Below, piece after piece: positions 1-7,127 of a DNA stretch of 64,000 nt; position 1 is the stretch's first letter, and each line of letters begins with the position of its first letter. This DNA comes from Phaeobacter inhibens DSM 16374 (lineage in GTDB: Bacteria > Pseudomonadota > Alphaproteobacteria > Rhodobacterales > Rhodobacteraceae). The stretch lies in assembly GCF_000473105.1 (NCBI RefSeq), contig NZ_KI421498.1, positions 3,267,009-3,331,008 of the forward strand. The letters are read 5' to 3'. The notes under the pieces were generated by a model. That model ran no database searches and was not told where the DNA came from. It saw only the letters and a list, made by a program, of their open reading frames with translations. Position numbers and translations under genes: made by a program.

Positions 1-246
1 CTGCCGGATGAATGGATGGAGAACCCGGAGCTGTTCCTGTTCAAGGATTACGAGACCAAATCCGCGATGATTGCCGAGCTGCGGGTGCCGATCACCGTCG
101 ACATGGTGGTGCAGGAGATCAACCGCTACGCCGATAGTGAGTTCCGCTATGCCGACAAGTCGGATGAGGTGGCGATTGACAACATGGTGCGTGATTTCGG
201 CAGGCAGGAAGAGGCAAAGCGGCGGTATCTGGAGGGGCAGGGGTGA
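1..246 (+). CDS. C-terminal end of an unidentified protein (partial)
   Basis: The reading frame is open from the first base of the window and stops with TGA at 244-246, so this is the last 81 or so residues of a longer protein. A Met codon at 16 is internal and has no ribosome binding site, so I do not treat it as a start. The tail is acidic and soluble, with no membrane segment and no motif I recognise. Its stop overlaps the GTG of the next gene (GTGA). It lies upstream of the DUF6638/DUF1523 genes and may be part of that operon, which is inference. Function is not assigned. Confidence 0.7.
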   Translation: MPDEWMENPELFLFKDYETKSAMIAELRVPITVDMVVQEINRYADSEFRYADKSDEVAIDNMVRDFGRQEEAKRRYLEGQG

Positions 247-530
247 GCTACGCTTCATTGATATTGGCGATGGGGGCTGGGACACTCGTGCCTATCGCAA
301 CTTGGTTCCTGGTGCCTGCCGTGAGGCAGCAGCTGGTGGTGCATGGACTGCTGTCAGCTTTGCTGGTGCCTGCTGTTGTTCTGATCGGCCTATCTGGTCT
401 GCAATGGTCTGGAAGTTTGTCGGCCGACAGCGCGCCTTTGTGGCCAATGGCAGTGAAAGCCTCCGCCTATGCGTCCCCGGTGGTTATTGCTGTGATAGTC
501 AGAGCACACAGAAAAGGGCGAAGTTCGTGA
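243..530 (+). CDS. Small hypothetical membrane protein
   Basis: A 95-residue protein starting at GTG 243, which overlaps the stop of the preceding gene by four bases. It has three hydrophobic stretches (about residues 4-27, 33-53 and 68-86), predicting a small integral inner-membrane protein with a short basic tail (RAHRKGR). No family is recognised. The one 60-base line of this gene I counted is about 52% G+C, below the level of nearby housekeeping genes. It is followed by a noncoding stretch full of palindromes (579-658). It could be an accessory gene that arrived with the gene at 693. Short length and unknown family keep confidence moderate. Confidence 0.5.
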   Translation: MSYASLILAMGAGTLVPIATWFLVPAVRQQLVVHGLLSALLVPAVVLIGLSGLQWSGSLSADSAPLWPMAVKASAYASPVVIAVIVRAHRKGRSS

Positions 531-578
531 CAGTTGAGCACAACATGTGGGCAGAGCCTGTCCGTGGGAGGAAGCGGA

Positions 579-658
579 GCGCCCGCCCGTTTTGCCGGAG
601 GCAAACCTTCGGTTTGACCGGGCGGATGGGCGCAGCCCGAGCCGTAAGCGCCTCGGGC
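579..658. repeat. Composite palindromic element (REP-like)
   Basis: Three dyads are packed into 80 bases. The outer one pairs GCGCCCGCCCG (579-589) with CGGGCGGATGGGCGC (619-633). A perfect hairpin CAAACC-TTC-GGTTTG (602-616) lies inside it. A separate perfect dyad GCCCGAG / CTCGGGC (635-641, 652-658) follows. The block sits between the two low-G+C genes at 243 and 693 and has no poly-T tail, so it is not a standard terminator. I infer a dispersed intergenic repeat. Only this copy was seen in the window. Confidence 0.55.
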
Positions 659-692
659 GGGGAGATTTTACAGAGTTTCAGGAGGTTTCCAA

Positions 693-1520
693 GTGATTGA
701 GTGGGCTGTAAATCACTGGCGCTCGATTCGAAGCGGTTTGAAAAGTGACCGTCCAATGGACGTGGGTAAGGCGATCACAAAGGCTTTTCTGACGTTGGTG
801 GCCGCATTGGCTCTGTTGCCGCAATTTACGAGTGACGGTGGTTGGCAGTTGCGCGTCTGGGCGTTGATCACGTCTCCGCCAAATGAGATTGGTGATACCT
901 TTGCCGGCATTGCCGGAGTCCTTGCCTTCTTGTGGATCATTATAACAGTCTGGTTGCAGAGCCAAGAATTGGCAGCGCAACGAGAGGAGCTTGCCGCTAC
1001 ACGGTCTGAACTAAAGCTGGCTCGCGAAGCTCAAGAACAGCAAGTCGCAGTGATGAAAGAGCAGGCTGAAGTCTTTCGTGGCGAACAAGCACAACGCCGG
1101 GAGCATCGTGCTAAGGAACTCTTGGAACGGCGTCTTGAGCATATCGAAGCTATTATGAAAAGAGGCTCAGATCCCCATTTGATCTTTGGTCTACGAAAAA
1201 ACGGGAACTCTCAACCAGAGAGGGTCGACTTGTCTAGCGGGCTGACGAGTGAGATCAACACCGATGTTTTTCTCAGCCGTGTGATTGAGCGTTTCTTGCA
1301 AGCCTCGAGACACTGGCGAGGGCAGGTAGCCAATGGTTGGGAAGTTACCAACCGGAAGTTTGAGAAAAGCCGCTTCGACAAAATGGCAGAACTTCTAGCT
1401 CGGGTTGTTGAGGATTCAGCAAACTTATCCGAGGCTGAGCAAGAACGTTTGCAGGCAATGCAGTTGGACCAGTTTTTAGTGGAAATAAAGTGGATGTACT
1501 ATGGGGAGGCCGCCCAATGA
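693..1520 (+). CDS. Two-TM, coiled-coil hypothetical protein (accessory, low G+C)
   Basis: A 275-residue protein with a GTG start at 693 preceded by an AGGAGG site at 680-685. It has two hydrophobic segments (about residues 28-44 and 68-88), then a long charged helical region (about 90-150, QSQELAAQREELAATRSEL) predicting a coiled coil, and a C-terminal soluble domain rich in Arg, Glu and Phe. This layout is seen in many unnamed proteins of accessory regions, some near phage-defence genes. That resemblance is only architectural. Four of its 60-base lines counted by hand average about 48% G+C, against about 70% for a line of the next gene, which suggests transfer. Its TGA overlaps the ATG of the DUF6638 gene, so translation is coupled. 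Confidence 0.7.
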   Translation: MIEWAVNHWRSIRSGLKSDRPMDVGKAITKAFLTLVAALALLPQFTSDGGWQLRVWALITSPPNEIGDTFAGIAGVLAFLWIIITVWLQSQELAAQREELAATRSELKLAREAQEQQVAVMKEQAEVFRGEQAQRREHRAKELLERRLEHIEAIMKRGSDPHLIFGLRKNGNSQPERVDLSSGLTSEINTDVFLSRVIERFLQASRHWRGQVANGWEVTNRKFEKSRFDKMAELLARVVEDSANLSEAEQERLQAMQLDQFLVEIKWMYYGEAAQ

Positions 1521-2902
1521 AACGCCTCATCAAGCATGGCCTGATGTTCGGCAATCTCTTCCATGTGGCCTCGCCCGCGTTGGTGGAGCGGTATAATCGC
1601 GCGCTGAAGCATTTGACGGGTAAGACCACCACCCTCACGGATTTCCACGTCGATATCTCCGGCTACTCGCCGGAGGTGGGCGATGAGCTGGGGGATGATC
1701 ACTATCTGAACCATGCGGGTGTGAACCGGCAGTTCATTCTCCTCAGCACTGAACAGAAACGCTGCCCGCTCCTGAATGTGAAATTCTCTACCAGCCGGGA
1801 CATTCTGCGCCGGTTCATTGCGGCCAATGAAAGCCAGCTTTTTGCGCTGACGGCGACCGATGCCGTGGCGGGTGAGTTGGTCAATTCGGTGTTTGAGGTG
1901 GCAACGCCTGCGCAGCTCTTTGACATTCGGCAGGTCAGGGTCGAGGCGGACACCACAAGGGGCACGCTGCGGCAGGCCGATCAGCTGGCCGAACTGGTGG
2001 ACCGGTTCAAGAGCGAGGAAGACGGTTGGTTTGATGATGCGCTGATCGCCGAGATGATCGAGACGGCGGAAAAAACCGGCGATGTCACCCGCAACCCGGT
2101 ACGGCTGAAGCACGAGGTGTTTGAGCAGCAGAATTTCTGGACCGCGCATTTTGGCGGGCTTTATGTGTTTCAGAATGTGGAGCACCCGGCCCTGATCGCC
2201 AGCGGGGAGAAACCCGAAGGCGTGCCGCTGGACCGGGTGTTTGACCTAACGCAGGACAATGCGATTGCGAAGTTTCTGGAACTGAACGGGCTGGTAGAGC
2301 CGATCATCCGCGCGCGCGGCGTCGATGGCGCGGCGATCCTGCGCCAGAAGATGGGGTTTCTGGCGATCAGTGTGCTGGCGGACAAGGGGATGGATCTCTC
2401 GGGCCTGTCGCGCAGCGATCTGCGGCGGATGGCAGCCCGCCACGCAAGCGAGCTGCCGGCGGAGTTCGAAGGCATGGCAGCGATGGTTCGCTGGGCCGAA
2501 AGCGGCGGCAAATGGCCCCGGATAAAATCGGATCACCCGGCCTATTTCTACTGCCTGCGGGCCACCAACACGCCGAACCGCGATCTGGTCAATATGCTGT
2601 TGGCAGAGCTGACGCCGCTGGATTTCCGCCAGCTGTTCATCTGCCACAAGGAAGCGTTTTATCATCAGTATCGCAACTGGCCGGAGGCGAAGAAGGACCA
2701 CGTCGTCGCCTTCCTTGCGCGCGAATATGCAGTGGACAAGGCCGGCGCGCGGGCGGCGCTATTTGGCCATGAGCCGGATATGAGCGGGCGCAGCACAAGC
2801 GCGCAGGATCGACCAATACAGCGCCGAACGGACAGTCTGGTTGAACGGGTCGGTCCCTGGGGGGCTGTCAGCAGCAGATCTGGCAACAGGGGGCGCCGCT
2901 GA
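1517..2902 (+). CDS. DUF6638 family protein
   Basis: A 461-residue soluble protein. I start it at ATG 1517, which overlaps the upstream stop (ATGA), has GGGGAGG at 1503-1509, and gives the conserved-looking beginning MKRLIKHGLMFGNLFHV. A possible earlier start at 1490 would add nine unlikely residues. I recognise it from memory as the Rhodobacteraceae family DUF6638; no biochemical role is known to me. No catalytic motif or membrane segment is visible, and the last 40 residues are basic and low in complexity (SGRSTSAQDRPIQRRTD). It is followed by two membrane proteins with a 1-base overlap (2902) and a 10-base gap, indicating one operon. Confidence 0.8.
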   Translation: MKRLIKHGLMFGNLFHVASPALVERYNRALKHLTGKTTTLTDFHVDISGYSPEVGDELGDDHYLNHAGVNRQFILLSTEQKRCPLLNVKFSTSRDILRRFIAANESQLFALTATDAVAGELVNSVFEVATPAQLFDIRQVRVEADTTRGTLRQADQLAELVDRFKSEEDGWFDDALIAEMIETAEKTGDVTRNPVRLKHEVFEQQNFWTAHFGGLYVFQNVEHPALIASGEKPEGVPLDRVFDLTQDNAIAKFLELNGLVEPIIRARGVDGAAILRQKMGFLAISVLADKGMDLSGLSRSDLRRMAARHASELPAEFEGMAAMVRWAESGGKWPRIKSDHPAYFYCLRATNTPNRDLVNMLLAELTPLDFRQLFICHKEAFYHQYRNWPEAKKDHVVAFLAREYAVDKAGARAALFGHEPDMSGRSTSAQDRPIQRRTDSLVERVGPWGAVSSRSGNRGRR

Positions 2903-3168
2903 TGTTTGCCTTTCTGCGCCTGATGGCGATCCTTCTGGTGGTGCTGACAGTGATCTACGGCATTGTCTCGCTCTATTCGCGCGAGGTGCGGCGTGCCAAG
3001 CTGAAACGTCGTTGGGCCGAGAAGGGGTTGACCGGAGACCGTTCCGCCTTCATCCAGCGCGGGTTGCACCAATATGACAGGTCACTGCGGCGCAGGCTGA
3101 TCCTGTTGGTCTATGTCGTGCCGCTGGGGGCCATTGCGCTTCTGGTCTATGTCATGAATTTCATGTGA
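2902..3168 (+). CDS. Small two-TM membrane protein of the DUF6638/DUF1523 operon
   Basis: An 88-residue protein whose ATG (2902) shares its first base with the upstream stop. It has a hydrophobic N-terminal helix (about residues 4-24), a basic cytoplasmic loop (REVRRAKLKRRW) that ends in charged residues, and a second helix at about 66-84. Both ends are predicted on the same side of the inner membrane. I know no function. The tight spacing to DUF6638 upstream and DUF1523 downstream argues that the three products act together at the membrane, which is inference. Confidence 0.75.
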   Translation: MFAFLRLMAILLVVLTVIYGIVSLYSREVRRAKLKRRWAEKGLTGDRSAFIQRGLHQYDRSLRRRLILLVYVVPLGAIALLVYVMNFM

Positions 3169-3178
3169 GGTCGCTGAG

Positions 3179-3826
3179 ATGCGTTATATCAAATGGGTGT
3201 TCATTCTCACCATCTGGCTGCTGGCAGGGGCCTTTCTGCATTATACACTGCCGCAGAATGATGTGGTGCGCGTGGTCAAGACTGAGGTGCGCCGGGTGGA
3301 TTTCGGCGAAAACTCGATTTTCTGGGCGCAGCAGGACACGGCACAGGAAAGCGCGACCAGCGTCAATCGCGATGTCCGCTTCGTGGAAGCGTTCCTGCCA
3401 AATGGCCGCCCCATCGTCTATCGCAATGAGGACACCGGCTGGGGCTGGCCGCCGTATTTCAAGCTGGACAGCTCCAACCTGCAAGCCGAGCTGACCGATC
3501 TCGCCTCCACCAAGGCTGATCCACAATGGGTGCTGCTGCGCCACTATGGCTGGCGCAATGAATTCCTGTCGATCTTCCCGAATGCGGTCGCGGTAAAGCC
3601 GGTTGACGGGCCGGAGTATAGCCAGGTGAATTGGTTCAATATCATCTTCCTGACCATGTTGGCTGCGGTGATCTGGGCGCTTTATGTGCGCTGGCGCCGT
3701 TTCCGCCGCGCGCGGATCGATCCGATGGTGGAGAATGTCGAAGACAGCCTTTACGCTGCGGGTGATGCGCTTTCGGAGCGGCGTGGCCGGTTCCGGCGCT
3801 GGCTAGATAGCTGGAAACAGACGTAA
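3179..3826 (+). CDS. DUF1523 family membrane protein
   Basis: A 215-residue protein with one N-terminal membrane segment (about 6-24), a periplasmic domain of some 130 residues (RVVKTEVRRVDFGENS through the Trp-rich part DTGWGWPPYFK), a second membrane segment (about 153-170), and a basic cytoplasmic tail (RWRRFRRAR). This is the layout I associate with DUF1523, a family of unknown function common in Rhodobacteraceae. It is the last gene of the operon that starts in or before DUF6638. It is followed by a 58-base gap and a convergent gene. Confidence 0.75.
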   Translation: MRYIKWVFILTIWLLAGAFLHYTLPQNDVVRVVKTEVRRVDFGENSIFWAQQDTAQESATSVNRDVRFVEAFLPNGRPIVYRNEDTGWGWPPYFKLDSSNLQAELTDLASTKADPQWVLLRHYGWRNEFLSIFPNAVAVKPVDGPEYSQVNWFNIIFLTMLAAVIWALYVRWRRFRRARIDPMVENVEDSLYAAGDALSERRGRFRRWLDSWKQT

Positions 3827-3884
3827 CCCAAGACGGCGCTCACAGGCACACCAATCACCGGCTGGGGCAAGCGTCGCGTCTGCC

Positions 3885-5462
3885 CTAGTCCGTAAAAAGA
3901 TGTTCCGTCCGCGCCAGCGTAAGTGCTGCATCGTGATCCAGTGCAAAGAACGGCATCAGCTGTTCGGCAATCTGTTCATCGCTGTCGCTTTCGCGGATCA
4001 GCCCGTGGTGGTCAAAACCCACATCGCGAATGCGGTCGGCCTCGTGCTGGATATCATTGCGAATGGTTGGCAACAGGCGCTCAAGCGCGAGAGACGATGT
4101 CTGTTGGCCGGCCAACCCAATTCGTTCAGCATGACCAGTCAAATAGGCATCGCTCAGGCTACAGTCGATCTGCAGGATCCGCGTGACGGCACGATCGGCG
4201 CAGAAATCCTGCATCAAATCCAGCGCTGACGGATCAAGGCAGATCACCAGCCTGTCGGTCTCGTAGTAGTCAAACAGCATTCTCACCAGCGCACGGCGGT
4301 GTCGGGTGCGCTTCCACAGGGTTGCTTCGATTCCGCCAAGATCAGGCATATCGGTGCCTTCCTCATCAAAGAGATAGGCAAGTGCCGGAATATTGCTGAC
4401 ATCGCGCAGGCGATTGACCAACCGCTTGGCTACATGCCATTTTTTGCAGGTAACGATCAGCAGCTCGCGGTCGCGTCCCAAGGTGCTTTCGGTTTCCCAG
4501 AAGCGTGGCGCAAAGCGCAACCCGTTCCGCCCGCGCTTCGCTAGAAACTCATATAGATTGCGCCCTTCGTTCGAAATCTGGAATTCAACACCCTGCTCGG
4601 CATAAAGCGCGCCAAGACGGGATTTCAGCTCCTGCGCCTCGGGGCTGATCTTGCGGGCAAAGAGGAAATCCTGCCCCATCAGCATGTCGTAGTGATCATT
4701 GTAGAACTGCACCGGCATCCCGTAGTCCGAGAACATCAGCAATGTCAGCGTGCGGCTCTCGATTTCCTTCGTGGGAACCAGATGACGCACCAGGGTCTGA
4801 AAGAAGGTTTCATCCGGGATCCAGGTGGTGCGAAAGAACCGCAGGACATCGCGTCGCTCGGTCAGGAAGGACAGGATCCATTCGACGGTCCGGCGCCGCA
4901 GGCACCACCACTGGCTGCCGATCTGGATCTGCATGTCTTCAGGCAGCGCGCGGGTCAGGCCGAGGCGTTTCTGCAGGCTGTGGCTCAGATCGAACAGGCG
5001 TTTGTTTTTGCGTTCGTTGAAGACATGGCGGTAGATCAGCCGATCTTCCTTCATGCCGGTCTTGATCCAGTTGCTTTCAAAGAAATCAAAACTTTCGATA
5101 TAGTCGCAATCCCGACTATCCAGCAGCTGATGGGCATATTCTGCGGTCTTGATCGCCATGCAGTCGCCTGAGACCATGTAGAAATGTGTCGCTCGCCGGA
5201 AGGTCGCAACCGCGCTTTCCAGCGCATAGAGGGTTGCCTGAACCAGCGACCATTCCCCCCAGCCGCATTTGACCCGTTTGCGGGCAAAGCAGATGTTGGG
5301 ATTGTCCTTCAGTGCCGTGCGGATCTGCTGATAATCACTGGCCGGAGAGCGCCCATCGAAATGGATCGCCATATAGTCACCGGCTGCGGTTAGTCGCTCC
5401 GCCTGCTGAATAATCGCCTCTGGGTCCTTATGGCACAGCAGAACATATGCGATTTTTGCCAT
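3885..5462 (-). CDS. GT14-type beta-1,6-N-acetylglucosaminyltransferase with DUF5928 C-terminal domain
   Basis: A 525-residue protein. The N-terminal half (about 1-270) starts MAKIAYVLLCHKDPEAI and carries features of the core-2/I-branching enzymes (family GT14): the HFDGRS stretch, the KCGWGEWSLVQATL segment, YMVSGDCMAI, and GSQWWCLRRRTVEW. GT14 enzymes add N-acetylglucosamine in beta-1,6 linkage, but the acceptor here is unknown. The C-terminal part (about 290-525) matches what I recall as DUF5928, found fused to this transferase in Roseobacters. There is no signal peptide or membrane segment. It is transcribed away from a sulfotransferase gene (5605), and the pair suggests a sulfated surface glycan (inference). 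Confidence 0.8.
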   Translation of the reverse strand: MAKIAYVLLCHKDPEAIIQQAERLTAAGDYMAIHFDGRSPASDYQQIRTALKDNPNICFARKRVKCGWGEWSLVQATLYALESAVATFRRATHFYMVSGDCMAIKTAEYAHQLLDSRDCDYIESFDFFESNWIKTGMKEDRLIYRHVFNERKNKRLFDLSHSLQKRLGLTRALPEDMQIQIGSQWWCLRRRTVEWILSFLTERRDVLRFFRTTWIPDETFFQTLVRHLVPTKEIESRTLTLLMFSDYGMPVQFYNDHYDMLMGQDFLFARKISPEAQELKSRLGALYAEQGVEFQISNEGRNLYEFLAKRGRNGLRFAPRFWETESTLGRDRELLIVTCKKWHVAKRLVNRLRDVSNIPALAYLFDEEGTDMPDLGGIEATLWKRTRHRRALVRMLFDYYETDRLVICLDPSALDLMQDFCADRAVTRILQIDCSLSDAYLTGHAERIGLAGQQTSSLALERLLPTIRNDIQHEADRIRDVGFDHHGLIRESDSDEQIAEQLMPFFALDHDAALTLARTEHLFTD

Positions 5463-5604
5463 GACAGCGCCCCGGTGTCGTATTTTGATTGATTGTTTCC
5501 TTGATACTGACGAATTCTCACTGAATAAACCGCATTATTTCGCTTTTAACGACTAGAGTAGTACGAGGCGCCAATTGCGGCGCATGGGGACGGGGGAGAG
5601 GCAG

Positions 5605-6423
5605 ATGGGATTTCCAGGCACCTGGATGACGGAGAGCGAAAGCGTGGTCTATCGCGTGGTGCCCAAATGTGCCTGCTCCACCATCGGTCAGATCATGTAT
5701 TATTCCGACCACGGGCAGTTCTTTGACGGCGATATTCACGATGCCACTGGCGGTCTGCACAAATGGGCTCTGCCTGACAGCCAGCCGCTGATCACCAGCA
5801 ATGTTCAGGCGCAGAAATCCTACGCATTCACCTGCGTGCGAAATCCTTACACCCGGGTGCTGAGTTCCTTCTTCGACAAGATCTGCGGCATCCAGCGCAA
5901 TGGCAAACGCTACCGGGGCAATCTGGTGCCGCGGCTCACCTATGATTATGGGATTGAGGTGGGCGGGGATGACGGCAAAGAGCCGTTTGATCAGATCAAG
6001 AGCTTCCGGCGTTTCCTGCTGTTTGTCCGCGACACGGTGAAGTTTCGCCGCCCGATGGAGCCGGATATCCACTGGTCGGCCACGTCGGGCCATGTCTCGA
6101 CCTTCATTTGTAATGGCGGCCGGTACGACAAGGTGATCTGGACCGAAGCCTTCAACGAGGGCATGCAGGATGTACTGGACGCCATTGAGACGCCGCATCA
6201 GGTGGATCTGAACCAGATCCCCCGCTTCAACGAAAGCGAAGGTCACGGCCCCAAACGGGCCCACCCGGTCGAAGACTATTTTGACGATCTGTCGATGCAT
6301 CTGGTCTATGAAATCTACAAGCGGGATTTCGAAGTTTTCAAATATGACTTTGAAAACCCCGCCAACAAGATGCCGGTGGGCGAGATCGACCTTGATGAGG
6401 TGCACGCCAAACTGGGCGAGTAG
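5605..6423 (+). CDS. Sulfotransferase family 2 protein
   Basis: A 272-residue protein transferring sulfate from PAPS. The N-terminal 5'-phosphosulfate loop is RVVPKCACSTIGQIMY (about residues 17-32), and the 3'-phosphate site is CVRNPYTRVLSSFFDK (about 76-91). Both are typical of carbohydrate sulfotransferases of the Sulfotransfer_2 type. I choose ATG 5605 because a strong GGGGGAGAGG site lies just upstream; a TTG at 5575 and an ATG at 5584 extend the frame but have worse sites. The acceptor is unknown, but the divergent GT14 neighbour (5462) makes a polysaccharide plausible. The intergenic region 5463-5604 is A+T-rich and probably holds both promoters. Confidence 0.85.
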   Translation: MGFPGTWMTESESVVYRVVPKCACSTIGQIMYYSDHGQFFDGDIHDATGGLHKWALPDSQPLITSNVQAQKSYAFTCVRNPYTRVLSSFFDKICGIQRNGKRYRGNLVPRLTYDYGIEVGGDDGKEPFDQIKSFRRFLLFVRDTVKFRRPMEPDIHWSATSGHVSTFICNGGRYDKVIWTEAFNEGMQDVLDAIETPHQVDLNQIPRFNESEGHGPKRAHPVEDYFDDLSMHLVYEIYKRDFEVFKYDFENPANKMPVGEIDLDEVHAKLGE

Positions 6424-6509
6424 GTCCAACCCGACCATCGGCTCCCGCCCGGGCTGCAATCATTGACATGATCTTGTCCCGGTTGGGCGTGGCGCCGCTG
6501 GCGCGGCGC

Positions 6510-6529
6510 GCCTCCGGCGGGAGTATTTT
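6510..6529 (+). repeat. Short G+C hairpin-plus-T motif, probable dispersed Roseobacter repeat
   Basis: GCCTCCGGCGGGAGTATTTT lies in the 129-base gap between the sulfotransferase and Nudix genes and can fold as CTCC-GGC-GGGAG followed by T residues. I remember very similar motifs scattered in intergenic regions of Rhodobacteraceae genomes, but this rests on memory. Only one copy was noticed here. It could also act as a weak terminator for the sulfotransferase gene. Confidence 0.4.
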
Positions 6530-6552
6530 GGGAAAGGTGAGGGCTTTGTGCC

Positions 6553-7020
6553 TTATGCGCGGTCCGGGGATCCCAGATCTTGCAGCTGGGCTTTCAACCC
6601 GGTTGGAAACAACTCAATCCCGCCAGCCTCCAGCGCATCAGGATGGAACCATCTGGCGATACATGTCTGGCCGTTGTCTTCCGAGAACTCAATCGTATCG
6701 CCTGCCAGATGCGGGGACTCTGGCCATGTGACCTGCGCGGCGAAGATGATCTCATGGCCGGTCTGGCCTTCGTGCTGATAGATGTTTTCCAGCACCACGG
6801 GCGCGCCGATGATGGTGATCTCCACAGCGAGCTCCTCCTGAAACTCCCGTCGCAGCGCCTGTTGCCAGGTTTCGCCAAATTCAACGGTGCCACCCAAGGG
6901 GCGGACGCCTTTGGTCCGGCCGCTGTCATCGGGCACCTCCGCCGCGAGGAAATGGCCATCGCGCCAGGGCAGACCAATGGTTTTCACGCGAATGGACTGG
7001 GCGGGGCGCCAAATGGTCAT
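6553..7020 (-). CDS. Nudix hydrolase
   Basis: A 155-residue enzyme of the Nudix superfamily, which hydrolyses nucleoside diphosphates linked to another moiety. The Nudix box is GGTVEFGETWQQALRREF followed by QEELAV (about residues 43-66). It fits GX5EX7REUXEEXGU except that the last Gly is Ala. The start ATG (7020) has AGGAG a few bases upstream. The sequence after the box (PVVLENIYQHEGQTGHEIIF) does not identify a specific substrate. It lies downstream of ilvD on the same strand, separated by a strong terminator (7064-7096), and so is probably transcribed from its own promoter. Confidence 0.85.
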   Translation of the reverse strand: MTIWRPAQSIRVKTIGLPWRDGHFLAAEVPDDSGRTKGVRPLGGTVEFGETWQQALRREFQEELAVEITIIGAPVVLENIYQHEGQTGHEIIFAAQVTWPESPHLAGDTIEFSEDNGQTCIARWFHPDALEAGGIELFPTGLKAQLQDLGSPDRA

Positions 7021-7063
7021 GTCGGATCTCCTGCGGTGGGTCGACTAGGGCCGGATTTCTATG

Positions 7064-7096
7064 AAAGAAAAAGCCCCGACATCCAAGATGCCGGGG
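7064..7096 (-). terminator. Rho-independent terminator of ilvD
   Basis: On the minus strand the stem CCCCGGCATC-TTG-GATGTCGGGG (7074-7096, one G:U pair) is followed directly by a TTTTTCTTT tract. It lies about 30 bases after the ilvD stop. Confidence 0.85.
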
Positions 7097-7127
7097 TCTT
7101 CCAAAGCGGACTAACTGACAGCGTCGG

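Noticed and set aside
71-700. 209-residue frame through the first genes and the palindromes
   Set aside because: It overlaps two better-supported frames and crosses the repeat block; Cys/Arg/Trp-rich shadow product.
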